Of a stretch of 64,000 bases of DNA, positions 56,019 to 64,000 are shown in pieces (the first letter of the stretch is position 1; every line of letters starts with the position of its first letter). The position numbers were made by a program, and so were the translations under genes. Origin of the DNA: Clostridium felsineum DSM 794 (lineage in GTDB: Bacteria > Bacillota > Clostridia > Clostridiales > Clostridiaceae); assembly GCF_002006355.2 (NCBI RefSeq), contig NZ_CP096980.1, positions 2,418,001 through 2,482,000 of the forward strand, written 5' to 3'. Under the pieces are notes generated by a model, which made no database searches, was not told the DNA's origin, and saw only the letters and a program-made list of their open reading frames with translations.

Positions 56019-57260
56019 TTATTCAGTAAGTCGTCCTTCATACATAATGGATAATTCACCGTACACTTTACCCCAATTTCTTAGTGGCAAACGCCATTTT
56101 TTTGTAGCTTCAAAAGTAGCAAGGTATAAAGCTTTTAAAAGTGATGTATCGCTTGGAAATACAGTTCTTTGTCTATTTAATCTACGATATGTGCTGTTGA
56201 GACTTTCGATTGCATTTGTAGTATAAATAACTTTTCTTACATCAGCAGAGAACTTAAAAATAGGGCTAATAGCATCCCAATTTGATTTCCAGCTTTTCAT
56301 TGAGTTAGGATAATGTTTTTCCCATTTTCCAGTGATTTCTTCTAATTGCTTATATGCAATTTCCTCAGAAGGTGCATGATATATAGTTTTTAAATCTTTT
56401 GCAAATTCTTTTTTATCTTTATCAGAAACATACTTTAATGTATTTCTTACTTGATGAACTATACAACGTTGATATTCAGTATTTGGAAAAGCTACTGATA
56501 TAGATTCCTTTATCCCTGTAAGACCATCTGCACAAAGGATAAGGATATCTTGAACACCTCTATTTTTTAATTCATTGAGAGCACTAAGCCAATATTTACT
56601 GCTTTCATTTTCTCCAATATTTATAGAAAGTACTTCTTTTCTGCCTTCATTATTTATACCAAGAATAATGTAAGCTGCAAGCTTACGTATAACGTTATTT
56701 TCCCTTACGGAAAAATGAACTGCATCAATGAAAACAATTGGATATACTGTAGATAAAGGTCTATGTTGCCATGCTTCTATTTCAGGAAGAAGTTTATTGG
56801 TTATATTTGAAACCATTCCTTCACTAACTTCAAACCCATATATATCTTCAATTTGTTCTGAAATTTGTCTGGTACTTAATCCTTTAGCATACATAGAAAT
56901 AATTTTTTCTTCTATACCAGAAATATCTTTCTGGTGTTTTTGTACTATTTTAGGTTCAAAAGAACTTTCTCTATCCTGTGGTACATCTATATTCATCTCA
57001 CCATATTTGCTTCGAATTCTTTTTTGTTTTTTCCCATTTCTTGAGTTTGTAGTTTCGGCTCGTTCATATGGTTCATAGCCTAAATGCTCGTCCATTTCAC
57101 CTTCAAGCATAGATTGAATAGTTCCACCTAATAGATCTTTTAAAGCTTCCTGAATATCCTCAGCTGACTGAATATCATACTCTTCTATAAGAGCTGATAT
57201 AATATTTCTTTTTCCTTCATTCATTGGTTTTACCTTATAAATATCTTTTTTTCTTGCCAT
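56019..57260 (-). CDS. IS256-family transposase
   Basis: 413 aa, full length. DDE residues lie in VFIDAVHF (first Asp), LILCADGLTGI (second Asp) and TTNAIESLNSTYRR (Glu). The N-terminal part (GGTIQSMLEGEMDEHLGYEPYE) is the family signature. AGGAGG is 9 bases upstream of ATG 57260. No frameshift or internal stop, so the element is probably active. Confidence 0.96.
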   Translation of the reverse strand: MARKKDIYKVKPMNEGKRNIISALIEEYDIQSAEDIQEALKDLLGGTIQSMLEGEMDEHLGYEPYERAETTNSRNGKKQKRIRSKYGEMNIDVPQDRESSFEPKIVQKHQKDISGIEEKIISMYAKGLSTRQISEQIEDIYGFEVSEGMVSNITNKLLPEIEAWQHRPLSTVYPIVFIDAVHFSVRENNVIRKLAAYIILGINNEGRKEVLSINIGENESSKYWLSALNELKNRGVQDILILCADGLTGIKESISVAFPNTEYQRCIVHQVRNTLKYVSDKDKKEFAKDLKTIYHAPSEEIAYKQLEEITGKWEKHYPNSMKSWKSNWDAISPIFKFSADVRKVIYTTNAIESLNSTYRRLNRQRTVFPSDTSLLKALYLATFEATKKWRLPLRNWGKVYGELSIMYEGRLTE

Positions 57261-57338
57261 AATAAAAGGCCTCCTATGATTTTATTTTACCATAGAAAGC
57301 CTTATTATTTTTATTTACAGACTTTTCTTCACATGCTC

Positions 57339-57346
57339 AAATATTT
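57339..57346. repeat. 8-bp target-site duplication, right
   Basis: AAATATTT. Its last two bases are part of the aldo/keto reductase stop codon (57345-57347). Confidence 0.92.
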
Positions 57347-58169
57347 AAAATGTTATTGTATCTGGATCATGACCTATCCTAATGTCTGTATTGAGATTTT
57401 TTATTTTTTCCATATCTTCCTTAGATATTTCAAAATCATATAAATCACAATTTTCCTTTATTCTATTCTCATTTATTGACTTAGGTATAGTAACTACTCC
57501 TGTTTGTAAATCCCATCTAAGTGCTATCTGAGCTATAGTTTTATTATATTTAGTAGCAAGTTCATGCATTAATGGCATATCAAATATTTTTCCTTGCATT
57601 AAAGGTCCCCAGGCTTCCAACTGAATTTTATTTTTAGTACAAAACTCCTTAAGTTCTGTTTGTTGGAATTGTGGGTGATATTCTACTTGATTAACCATTG
57701 GAGCTATCTCACAATCTTCTAATATCTCTTTTAAATGATGTACCTTAAAGTTACTTACTCCTATAGCTCTAACCCTTTTGTCTTTATACAATCTCTCAAG
57801 GGCCTTCCATGTTTCTTTATTTAATTTCTTAGGCCAGTGAATTAAATATAAATCTAGATAATCCATATTAAGCCTTTCTAATGTATCTTCAAATGCCTTA
57901 AGTGTTTTATCATAACCATGTTTATTATTCCAAACCTTACTAGTTACAAAAATTTCATTTCTTTTAATACCACTTTCTTTTAACGCTTGACCTACAATAG
58001 GTTCATTACCATACACTGATGCCGTATCTATATGTCTATAACCAACTTCTAGAGCTTTTCTTATATAATCTACAGATGCATTTTCATACTCTATTTTATA
58101 AGTTCCGAATCCTAGCCAAGGCATTTTAACACCATTATTCAAAATTGCACAACTATTAATATCAAGCAT
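57345..58169 (-). CDS. Aldo/keto reductase
   Basis: 274 aa NADPH-dependent reductase. Catalytic tetrad: Asp in YRHIDTASVYGNE with its Tyr, Lys in FVTSKVWN and His in LYLIHWPK. The C-terminal NADP-binding block IPKSINENRIKEN is present. The C-terminus RIGHDPDTITF is complete, so the IS that entered at the stop codon did not truncate it, though it now lacks its original terminator. Substrate unknown. GGAGG precedes ATG 58169. Confidence 0.93.
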   Translation of the reverse strand: MLDINSCAILNNGVKMPWLGFGTYKIEYENASVDYIRKALEVGYRHIDTASVYGNEPIVGQALKESGIKRNEIFVTSKVWNNKHGYDKTLKAFEDTLERLNMDYLDLYLIHWPKKLNKETWKALERLYKDKRVRAIGVSNFKVHHLKEILEDCEIAPMVNQVEYHPQFQQTELKEFCTKNKIQLEAWGPLMQGKIFDMPLMHELATKYNKTIAQIALRWDLQTGVVTIPKSINENRIKENCDLYDFEISKEDMEKIKNLNTDIRIGHDPDTITF

Positions 58170-58224
58170 TTACTTTACCTCCTTAAAATATGTGTAAACT
58201 CTAAAGTTTATTATAACATATAAA

Positions 58225-58283
58225 GAAGCCTAATTATGGGAAATTCTATTTTAATCTAGAACATTTTCCTTTAATTAGGCTTC
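58225..58283 (-). terminator. Terminator of the yyaC-like pair
   Basis: GAAGCCTAATTA and TAATTAGGCTTC form a perfect 12-bp stem with partial inner pairing, then T-rich sequence on the - strand. Confidence 0.85.
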
Positions 58284-58304
58284 AATTTAAAATTTTGTTC
58301 AGGT

Positions 58305-58862
58305 TTACTTTTTGTTTTTGTTTACATAATTTTGGTTATGTAATACATAATATAAAACTTTAAATATGATTTTAGAATATTTATATATTTTACCTAGTCC
58401 AAGCTTTTCTAAACTATTTACGTTGTAATAATTATCTTCAATATCAAAAACAACTTTAAAACTAGCATCTCCAATTTTCAAATTACCTGAAGTACTTAGT
58501 ATTTCATAAGGCTCATTTTTTAGTATTATAACTTCCCTTTCATCATGAAAATCTAAAGGAAACATAATCCCAACAGATATTATATAAGGATTATTATAGT
58601 TATTCAATATATGACTGTAGATTTCCTTTATATTGTTTTTATCCACTGGATTTTTAATAGTTCCATAGACATTATAAATATTTTGTTCACATAAAAATGT
58701 TCCCACAAGAGGTGCAAGTATGTTTCCATCTAAAAGTGGATTACCTATACATATTACAACTATCTCTTTTTCTCTTTTTAGTATTTTATATAATAATTTT
58801 AAAAATTCCTCCTCTATATCTTTTTCATAATAGTATTTTTCTAAATATTCTTTAGAATCCAT
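58305..58862 (-). CDS. YyaC-family (DUF1256) spore protein, diverged paralogue
   Basis: 185 aa. VICIGNPLLDGNILAPLVGTFL corresponds to the family motif IGTDRSTGDSLGPLVG, but the GDxLGPL core reads GNILAPL, so the conserved Asp is lost. The rest (NVYGTIKNPVDKNNI, NPYIISVGIM) follows the family. YyaC resembles the spore protease GPR in fold and is a sporulation protein in Bacillus. It overlaps the gene upstream by 11 bases, so translation is coupled. It is likely a degenerate partner of that protein. Confidence 0.85.
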   Translation of the reverse strand: MDSKEYLEKYYYEKDIEEEFLKLLYKILKREKEIVVICIGNPLLDGNILAPLVGTFLCEQNIYNVYGTIKNPVDKNNIKEIYSHILNNYNNPYIISVGIMFPLDFHDEREVIILKNEPYEILSTSGNLKIGDASFKVVFDIEDNYYNVNSLEKLGLGKIYKYSKIIFKVLYYVLHNQNYVNKNKK

Positions 58863-59451
58863 AATATAATCCTTCTTTTTTTAGTCTTAAGAATGTTAAA
58901 ATTAGAATTTTTGAAATTGCTCTAGCTAACCTTAACACGTCTTCAAAATCACATTGTTCTAGTAGTGTTAATAAATTGTACTTTTTATAATCTTCTCTCC
59001 AAACTACTCCAACCAAGGATAAATCGCCAATGCTTACCCTTTTACCATTGTTGCCTTTTATTCCTGGTTCAAATCCTCCATTTTTTAATATAATATTATT
59101 CACATTATCTTCTGATGATATGGCAGCATCTACTACTAGAATGTATGGTTCATTAAATTTTTCATGAATTTCATTTAAAATTTTTGATATGTTAGACATA
59201 TTTACTGTTTTGTCTAATGTCCCATATACATTTTTTATTCCATTCCTTTTTAACATGCTCCCAACTAAAGGTCCTAAACAATCACCTATTACAGTATCTA
59301 CTCCTAATGAAACTATTACAATATCCTTCTTATTTTTTAGTATCTGAAATAAAATTTTTGAAATTCCATATTCTATATTTTCCTTGTCCACATTGTAACT
59401 GAAATAAAACCCATTTCCCTTCATTTTTGAAACTTGCTTAAACTTTTCCAT
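58852..59451 (-). CDS. YyaC-family (DUF1256) spore protein
   Basis: 199 aa. Contains VSLGVDTVIGDCLGPLVGSML, the canonical family block, plus VYGTLDKTVNMSNISKIL, LVVDAAISSEDN and the GNNGKRVSIGDLSLVGVV segment. The conserved Asp residues that GPR-type aspartic proteases use are kept here, unlike in the downstream paralogue. AAGGAGGAG precedes ATG 59451. Expression in sporulation is inferred from the family. Confidence 0.9.
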   Translation of the reverse strand: MEKFKQVSKMKGNGFYFSYNVDKENIEYGISKILFQILKNKKDIVIVSLGVDTVIGDCLGPLVGSMLKRNGIKNVYGTLDKTVNMSNISKILNEIHEKFNEPYILVVDAAISSEDNVNNIILKNGGFEPGIKGNNGKRVSIGDLSLVGVVWREDYKKYNLLTLLEQCDFEDVLRLARAISKILILTFLRLKKEGLYYGF

Positions 59452-59615
59452 TAAAACTCCTCCTTAAAATAAAAATAAAGCCGCCACAATATAAAATTGC
59501 AAACAGCTTGTCGGTATAAACCAATTCTTTTTAGTTACTGAATTTACTAAAGATTTCAGTAAATTTAATTTGATTACATTATTATTTATATGATATTCTC
59601 AAAAAATTTCTAAAT

Positions 59616-60587
59616 TTATTTCAAATTTTTATCAAGAGTTTCCCAAGTTTTAAATTTACTTGTATCTTTTTCATTTAAGAGTATAATACGAGCTCCCCTT
59701 TCATAATTAGAATCATCGTATGCATCGTATCCTGTACATCTACCATATCCTAAGAATACCTCTCCAACCTTTCCAATAAAATCATTAGTATGATCATGAC
59801 CAACAAATATAGCTTTTACATCGTCCTGTTTTTGTATTTCTTTTAATAATCCAGTATCTTTACCTTGATAACATATTTTTTCTCTTCTTTCTCCAGATAA
59901 ATTATTCTTTTCAAAAGCCTCATTATATTGAATTAAAGGTATATGAAAAAACATAATTGCCGGAATTATATGTTTATACTTTTTTCTTAATCCTGATGAA
60001 GTCTCTTTGTACCAATTAACTTGTGATAGTTCAATGCATCCATATCCACCATCATCACTATAATCCCCAGAATCTAGCATATACATATTAAAAATTGGAA
60101 GTGAATCTTTAGAATTCATAACCAAAAGATTAAATTCATTTCCTTCTGTTAATTTGTTCATGTTATATTGGTATTTTGTGTATTCCTTCACCATATCTTT
60201 TCTTTTTACATCTATAGATTCAGTATCATGATTTCCAAGTACAACTGCCCATGGAATTTTTCTTTCCTCCATAGGTTTTACTATACTTTCAATAGCCTTT
60301 TTATATGTAATATTCATACAGTACCTCCCATCTATATTGTCTCCTGTTAGCATAACAAAGTCTGGTTTTTCAGAATCTATAACCTTCTCCATAAAATGTA
60401 CTGTTTTTAAATTAATACTGTCATTTTGATGTAAATCCGTAAACTGTACTATTTTAAATTTTCCTTCATTATTAAATTTTAATTTTTGAGATTTAAAAAT
60501 ACTACTTCCATTAAGTATGTTTAAAAAAAAAGCAAATTCACAGAATAATATCATATTTGTTTTAAATACACGTTTTGTATGTATCAT
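59616..60587 (-). CDS. Metallophosphoesterase (calcineurin-like)
   Basis: 323 aa. N-terminal hydrophobic segment (MILFCEFAFFLNILNG) suggests membrane anchoring or export. Metal-binding motifs in order: FTDLHQND (DxH), MLTGDNIDG (GDxxD), LGNHDTES (GNHD), FFHIPL (H) and VGHDHTND (GHxH). This subgroup resembles the extracytoplasmic DUF-type phosphoesterases acting on phosphodiesters or phospholipid headgroups. Substrate unknown. Confidence 0.88.
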   Translation of the reverse strand: MIHTKRVFKTNMILFCEFAFFLNILNGSSIFKSQKLKFNNEGKFKIVQFTDLHQNDSINLKTVHFMEKVIDSEKPDFVMLTGDNIDGRYCMNITYKKAIESIVKPMEERKIPWAVVLGNHDTESIDVKRKDMVKEYTKYQYNMNKLTEGNEFNLLVMNSKDSLPIFNMYMLDSGDYSDDGGYGCIELSQVNWYKETSSGLRKKYKHIIPAIMFFHIPLIQYNEAFEKNNLSGERREKICYQGKDTGLLKEIQKQDDVKAIFVGHDHTNDFIGKVGEVFLGYGRCTGYDAYDDSNYERGARIILLNEKDTSKFKTWETLDKNLK

Positions 60588-60710
60588 TTTTTCTTCACAA
60601 TCCTTTATGCTATAAATTTTTTTTATTATGTGTATTTTGTGAAAAAATTATTTTTTTAATTTACTTTTTATTTTTTATACATAATTTTAATTATGTAAAC
60701 TTTGATAGCT

Positions 60711-60760
60711 ATTAAAAAGGGAGTAATTAAACTCTACTTGTTCTTTTACCCCTTTTTAAT
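60711..60760 (-). terminator. Terminator of the S1-domain gene
   Basis: ATTAAAAAGG-GAGTAA and TTACC-CCTTTTTAAT arms with one mismatch; T run on the - strand. Confidence 0.75.
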
Positions 60761-60775
60761 CTACTCCAAACTTTC

Positions 60776-61591
60776 TTATACTATACTATGATTTCTTTGA
60801 TTAATAGGACGCATTAGATTGGCGTTTATTTTCTTTTCATCATAATTAATACTTTTAATTCTAACAACAAATTTCTCGCCTATGGCCGGAGAAAAATTAG
60901 ACCAATTAGGAAACGGACAAAGACAATTAACTCCTTTTCTTATTGTTAAGAATATTCCATAATCCTTAATGCCTGTTACCACCCCTAAGTACTCTCCACC
61001 TTTATTTAACGTTTTTGCAATGCTAAGATATGGATCCGTTTTTGCTTCTTTTATAGAAACTACTACTATGTTCTTCTCTAAATCTAATTCTTTTATTATT
61101 GCTTGAACTACATCTCCAACTTGTACATACTTGTCCACTTTATCGATATATCCATAATCTATTTCGTTTATTGGAACCCTATATTCTATTCCATAGCAGT
61201 CAACTCTGCAGTTATTTCTTCCTACAGATGTAACTCTTACAGAAATCTTATCTCCAACTTTATGTTTCTTTAATTCTAAATTTTTTCTAAGTTCCATTGC
61301 CTCTTTTCTTGAAGCAATAGCTATTTTATTTTCCTCTTGAAAATTCATTACTATAAAGTCTATTTCAGCACCTATCATACTCCTTATAACTCTCTTATCT
61401 TCTCTTGATATATTCATTTCATTTATTGGTATAAATATCTTAAATTCATCATAAAATACTACTCCACAATCTACATTTTCATCCCTTTCTATTTTGACAT
61501 TTTCTATTGCTGCTAAAGTTCCTGTAAGTATTTTTTTACTTTGCCTAGATGCTATAATATCGTACTCACTATTATTTAATTCATTTTTCAT
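60776..61591 (-). CDS. S1 RNA-binding domain protein
   Basis: 271 aa with about three S1-like units: 20-95 (GTLAAIENVKIERDENVDCG), 110-185 (KVGDKISVRVTSVGRNNCRV) and 195-265 (GGEYLGVVTGIKDYGIFLTI). The third is the clearest. It is unlike the ispH-rpsA S1 repeats and is more like the S1-type proteins seen on integrative elements and in clostridial genomes. It probably binds RNA. GAGGAAG precedes ATG 61591. No operon partner. Confidence 0.8.
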   Translation of the reverse strand: MKNELNNSEYDIIASRQSKKILTGTLAAIENVKIERDENVDCGVVFYDEFKIFIPINEMNISREDKRVIRSMIGAEIDFIVMNFQEENKIAIASRKEAMELRKNLELKKHKVGDKISVRVTSVGRNNCRVDCYGIEYRVPINEIDYGYIDKVDKYVQVGDVVQAIIKELDLEKNIVVVSIKEAKTDPYLSIAKTLNKGGEYLGVVTGIKDYGIFLTIRKGVNCLCPFPNWSNFSPAIGEKFVVRIKSINYDEKKINANLMRPINQRNHSIV

Positions 61592-61714
61592 AACACTATC
61601 TTCCTCCTTAAATTGTAAAATAACATTTCACATAATTAAAATCTATATTTATATTCTAGTTTGTAAATTCTATTTAAAACTTATATTATTTATGCCATAT
61701 TTACGAAATAAAAA

Positions 61715-61742
61715 TACACCACAGTATAAACACTATGGTGTA
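61715..61742 (-). terminator. greA terminator
   Basis: TACACCACAGT and ACTATGGTGTA pair with one mismatch; on the - strand TATTTTTATTT follows. Confidence 0.85.
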
Positions 61743-61756
61743 CAGAACTTCACTTT

Positions 61757-62233
61757 TTAATTTTCTATGGATATTATTTTTACATCTTTTATATTTCTGT
61801 CTTCAGGAAGCATAACATCAAACATATCCCCTACGTGTTTTTTATATAGTGCTTTTCCAAAAGGTGAATCTACACTTATGTATTCAGTATCCTCTTCTTC
61901 TACGTTTATATTAAGAGTAGTAACAAGCTTGGCTTTAAAAATTTCTTCCTCCCCTATTTTCAAACATACCTCTGAACCTATATCAACTTCATTAGAATTT
62001 CTATTTTTTTCTATGATTACAGAATTTTTTAATAGCCTTGATATTTGACCAAGTCTCCTATTATTATGGTAATATTCTTCTTTTGCCGCCTTATATTCAG
62101 CATTTTCAGAACGATCCCCAAATGCAGCTGCCTCCATTTTTTTCTTAGCTATCTCATGTCTTTTAACTGTATTTCTATATTCATATTCCTCTTTTAACCT
62201 ATCATAATCACTTTTAGTGAGCATTCTTGACAT
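61757..62233 (-). CDS. greA: Transcription elongation factor, GreA family
   Basis: 158 aa, the usual length. N-terminal coiled-coil hairpin with EAAAFGDRSENAEYKAAKEEY, whose acidic tip inserts into the RNA polymerase channel and stimulates cleavage of backtracked RNA, and a C-terminal FKBP-like domain ending SPFGKALYKKHVGDMFDV. Start at ATG 62233 (MSRMLTKSDYDR) behind AGAGGTG; the in-frame codon at 62257 lies upstream of it. Another greA may exist elsewhere, so the symbol is by family. Confidence 0.92.
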   Translation of the reverse strand: MSRMLTKSDYDRLKEEYEYRNTVKRHEIAKKKMEAAAFGDRSENAEYKAAKEEYYHNNRRLGQISRLLKNSVIIEKNRNSNEVDIGSEVCLKIGEEEIFKAKLVTTLNINVEEEDTEYISVDSPFGKALYKKHVGDMFDVMLPEDRNIKDVKIISIEN

Positions 62234-62352
62234 TATTAAACACCTCTTTATCAGCAAAATTTAAAAAAATTGCTTTTAAGTAATCTATTTAATTTTCTTT
62301 ATGTATATTATACTACCTCAAAAATTAAATATTAACAATTATGTTTATAAAT

Positions 62353-62394
62353 AAATAAACTTTTATACTAGAAAATTAGTATAAAAGTTTATTT
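62353..62394. terminator. Strong hairpin between greA and the beta-helix gene
   Basis: AAATAAACTTTTATACTA and TAGTATAAAAGTTTATTT form a perfect 18-bp stem around a 6-base loop. It would terminate the beta-helix gene on the - strand before greA. Confidence 0.85.
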
Positions 62395-62408
62395 ATGCAT
62401 TATTAAAT

Positions 62409-63746
62409 TTATCTTATAAGTCTTCCAATATAAAATAGTGGTAAAATACTATAATCTGTGTTAACATTAATCCTTTTCCCACTATAGTCTCCACTAATAC
62501 TATTATCAACATAAATATTATTAATTACTTGATTATTTATTTGTGAATCGTTTGCGAATATTGCATGCGCACATCCAGAGGTTGAATTGTTTATATCATT
62601 GCTGCCTATTATACTGTTACTTGCTTTATAATCTACAAATACTGCTGAATTGTTATTTGTATCCCATTTTATATTTTTTGATGCATTACTATTGTATTTT
62701 GAATTACTAGATTCGTGTACTCCATAGCCACTATTTGTTATGGCATTTCCTACAACATGCAAATTATTTGATCTAAGCATATATATTCCTACATAATCGC
62801 ATTTATCAAGTTTGTTTCTAACTACTGTAGAAGCTGCTAGCTCATCTATTTCCATACCAAAATAAGCAGGATTATTTATTCTGTTGTTGTCTATTACAAA
62901 TCCAGTTCCCACATAGGTGTGATTGTCTATTTCTGAATTAGTATGCTCCGTTTCTGCTGCAATCTTTATACCTGATAGTGCACAATTATTTATTGTGTTA
63001 TCTTCAATAATATTATTAAAGGCTGGTATTGATACAAATATACCTTGAGAATTAGAATTATTAACTACATTTCCTCTAACAACAGATGAATTACACATAT
63101 AAAAGGCTATTCTTGTGCCCTCTATTGTATTATTTATTAATTTTCCATAACGTTGAAGAGCTAAAACTACTCCGTCTCCCTCATTATTTGAATATACAGT
63201 ACAATTTTCTACAGCATTATTACTATCTAAATTTCCATTTTCTACTCCTTTTATGGTATCTGTATCGCTTGAATAATCTTTCCCTGCAAAATAAATAGAA
63301 AAATTACTATTTGATCCATATACTATACAATTACTCACCACTACATTATTAGAATGTCCTTCTACTATTGCAGTTCCCTTTCCATTGTACTTTTGACAAT
63401 CTACAGTTAAATTTGTTAATTTTACATTACTTGCATAAATAGCAATACCATCTGCTGAAGAATTGGTTTGTATAATTTTCACTCCTGATTTAGATTCACC
63501 ACTTATATCAATATTACTGTCTGATATAATTAGTGTATTGGAAATAAAATAGGTTCCATTTTTAATTAAAATATTCTTATTGCCAGCTTGTATAGCATCT
63601 TGTATAGTACTATAATCACCAGTTCCGTCTGAACTTACAATAACTCTTTTCATATCATTATTATCTGCTTTAACTATCATTGAAATGTCTATACTAAACG
63701 TGATAAAAGCAATGATTATTAATATTAAAAACTTTTTTATTCTCAT
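62409..63746 (-). CDS. Secreted right-handed beta-helix protein (pectate-lyase/NosD-like)
   Basis: 445 aa. Signal peptide (MRIKKFLILIIIAFITFSID to about residue 28), then about 400 residues of parallel beta-helix repeats rich in Asn and Ser (SNVKLTNLTVDCQKYNG, NNVVVSNCIVYGSNS, RIAFYMCNSSVVRGNVV, NNIIEDNTINNCALSGIKI). The N-terminal SSDGTGDYSTIQDAIQAGNK block is typical of pectinesterase/pectate-lyase-type and NosD helices. Catalytic residues cannot be assigned; polysaccharide lyase, epimerase or adhesin are possible. Start at ATG 63746 with GGAGGA 10 bases upstream; ATG 63764 precedes the site. Confidence 0.82.
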   Translation of the reverse strand: MRIKKFLILIIIAFITFSIDISMIVKADNNDMKRVIVSSDGTGDYSTIQDAIQAGNKNILIKNGTYFISNTLIISDSNIDISGESKSGVKIIQTNSSADGIAIYASNVKLTNLTVDCQKYNGKGTAIVEGHSNNVVVSNCIVYGSNSNFSIYFAGKDYSSDTDTIKGVENGNLDSNNAVENCTVYSNNEGDGVVLALQRYGKLINNTIEGTRIAFYMCNSSVVRGNVVNNSNSQGIFVSIPAFNNIIEDNTINNCALSGIKIAAETEHTNSEIDNHTYVGTGFVIDNNRINNPAYFGMEIDELAASTVVRNKLDKCDYVGIYMLRSNNLHVVGNAITNSGYGVHESSNSKYNSNASKNIKWDTNNNSAVFVDYKASNSIIGSNDINNSTSGCAHAIFANDSQINNQVINNIYVDNSISGDYSGKRINVNTDYSILPLFYIGRLIR

Positions 63747-63923
63747 AAGTTTATCATCCTCCATCTATTATATCGTTAATTTGTTTACGTTTTTATACCT
63801 TTATTGTATTTAATTTACTTATAATTTAAAATTATTTTTAATACATAATATGCTATAATAGTTTTAATTTGATATATGTTAAAGCTGTTATAATTAATTT
63901 ACTAAAGGAGCGTTATTTAAACA

Positions 63924-64000
63924 ATGATAAATGAAATAGAGACAAAAACTCTACTTTCATCTAATAAAAACCCTTCAAGCTGGTTTGGTGCAAATTATAT
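63924..64000 (+). CDS. Radical SAM protein, SPL/SplB-like family (partial)
   Basis: Starts at ATG 63924 with AAAGGAG 15 bases upstream and runs off the window. The visible N-terminus MINEIETKTLLSSNKNPSSW then FGANY matches radical SAM proteins related to spore photoproduct lyase (the PSSWFGANYNMNLYRGC type). The cluster-binding Cys motif lies beyond the window, so this is a family call only. Confidence 0.7.
   Translation, partial: MINEIETKTLLSSNKNPSSWFGANY

Larger units (their letters stand above)
55861..57338 (-). mobile_element. IS256-family insertion sequence
   Basis: 1478 bp bounded by AAATATTT on both sides. The imperfect terminal inverted repeats start GAGAGTGTAAAATTCTTTCT on the left and, read inward, GAGCATGTGAAGAAAAGTCT on the right, then share TGTAAA. 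A perfect inner inverted repeat CTTTCTATGGTAA lies at 55890-55902 and 57287-57299. The single transposase is intact, and the perfect target duplication points to a recent insertion. Confidence 0.95.

Noticed and set aside
59535..59562. TTACTGAA/TTCAGTAA inverted repeat between the metallophosphoesterase and yyaC-like genes
   Set aside because: The stem is short and A+T only, without a T run; not called as a terminator or operator.
1..64000. CRISPR arrays, tRNA and rRNA genes
   Set aside because: No regularly spaced identical repeats, no cloverleaf with GGTTCGA-type arm and no rRNA core sequence was noticed when reading both strands; a covariance-model scan would be decisive for tRNAs.

Overview
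The window is AT-rich DNA (about 30% G+C by eye) from an endospore-forming Firmicute of the genus Clostridium. Evidence is spoVS with a SigH-type promoter, paired YyaC-family genes, a CotS-like gene, the ispH-rpsA fusion typical of clostridia, TTG/GTG starts behind strong AGGAGG sites, and many intrinsic terminators. Gene content and order recall C. acetobutylicum, but that is from memory and untested.

Layout. (1) 1-14100, housekeeping on + strand: spoIIIE/ftsK tail, rimO, pgsA, recA (LexA box in its promoter), rny, spoVS, a UbiA-family prenyltransferase, aspC, ptsH, purB, an L,D-transpeptidase lipoprotein, clpS-clpA, then metA behind a SAM-I riboswitch. (2) 15000-20100, a variable island: remnant of an AraC-type regulator, a secreted GH12-like glucanase with two near-identical CBM6 modules, a decayed copy of the metA 3' end, an AbiH-type phage-defence gene broken by one in-frame stop, and an alpha/beta-hydrolase remnant. 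(3) 20100-25500: tldD/pmbA pair, a Xer-like recombinase, a Cys-rich acidic protein and lexA. (4) 25500-34000, - strand: a methionine gamma-lyase-family enzyme, then the tRNA-modification and mismatch-repair cluster miaB-mutS-mutL-miaA-hfq. (5) 34200-38200: small ORFs, a GNAT protein, a CotS-like kinase-fold protein, and a holin/XRE divergent pair. (6) 38200-46500: ispH-rpsA, cmk, a YhiN-type flavoprotein, an RpiR regulator, rluB, corA, a membrane protein and a Nudix hydrolase. (7) 46600-49700: a three-gene operon of a 22-residue-repeat protein, a MoxR ATPase and a VWA/metallopeptidase-like protein. (8) 49990-57350: a PyrK-like flavoprotein and a partner FAD oxidoreductase whose gene is split by a 3.5-kb element carrying its own large serine recombinase, followed by an intact IS256-family element with a perfect 8-bp target duplication. 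(9) 57345-64000: aldo/keto reductase, tandem yyaC paralogues, a metallophosphoesterase, an S1-domain protein, greA, a secreted beta-helix protein and the start of a radical SAM gene.

The most notable system is the recombinase element at 51997-55500. It lies between two copies of GAAGCT inside the FAD oxidoreductase gene. Removing it joins two in-frame halves into a 425-codon protein (GHTEA + ICTGSLSGHNAV), and the predicted circle junction is a near-perfect inverted repeat. This is the architecture of the SpoIVCA/skin elements that interrupt sigK in other spore formers, but here it acts on a redox gene and carries a membrane protein, a lipoprotein and a tiny ORF next to the recombinase. Whether excision is developmental, environmental or no longer possible cannot be told from sequence alone.

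No tRNA, rRNA or CRISPR array was seen.
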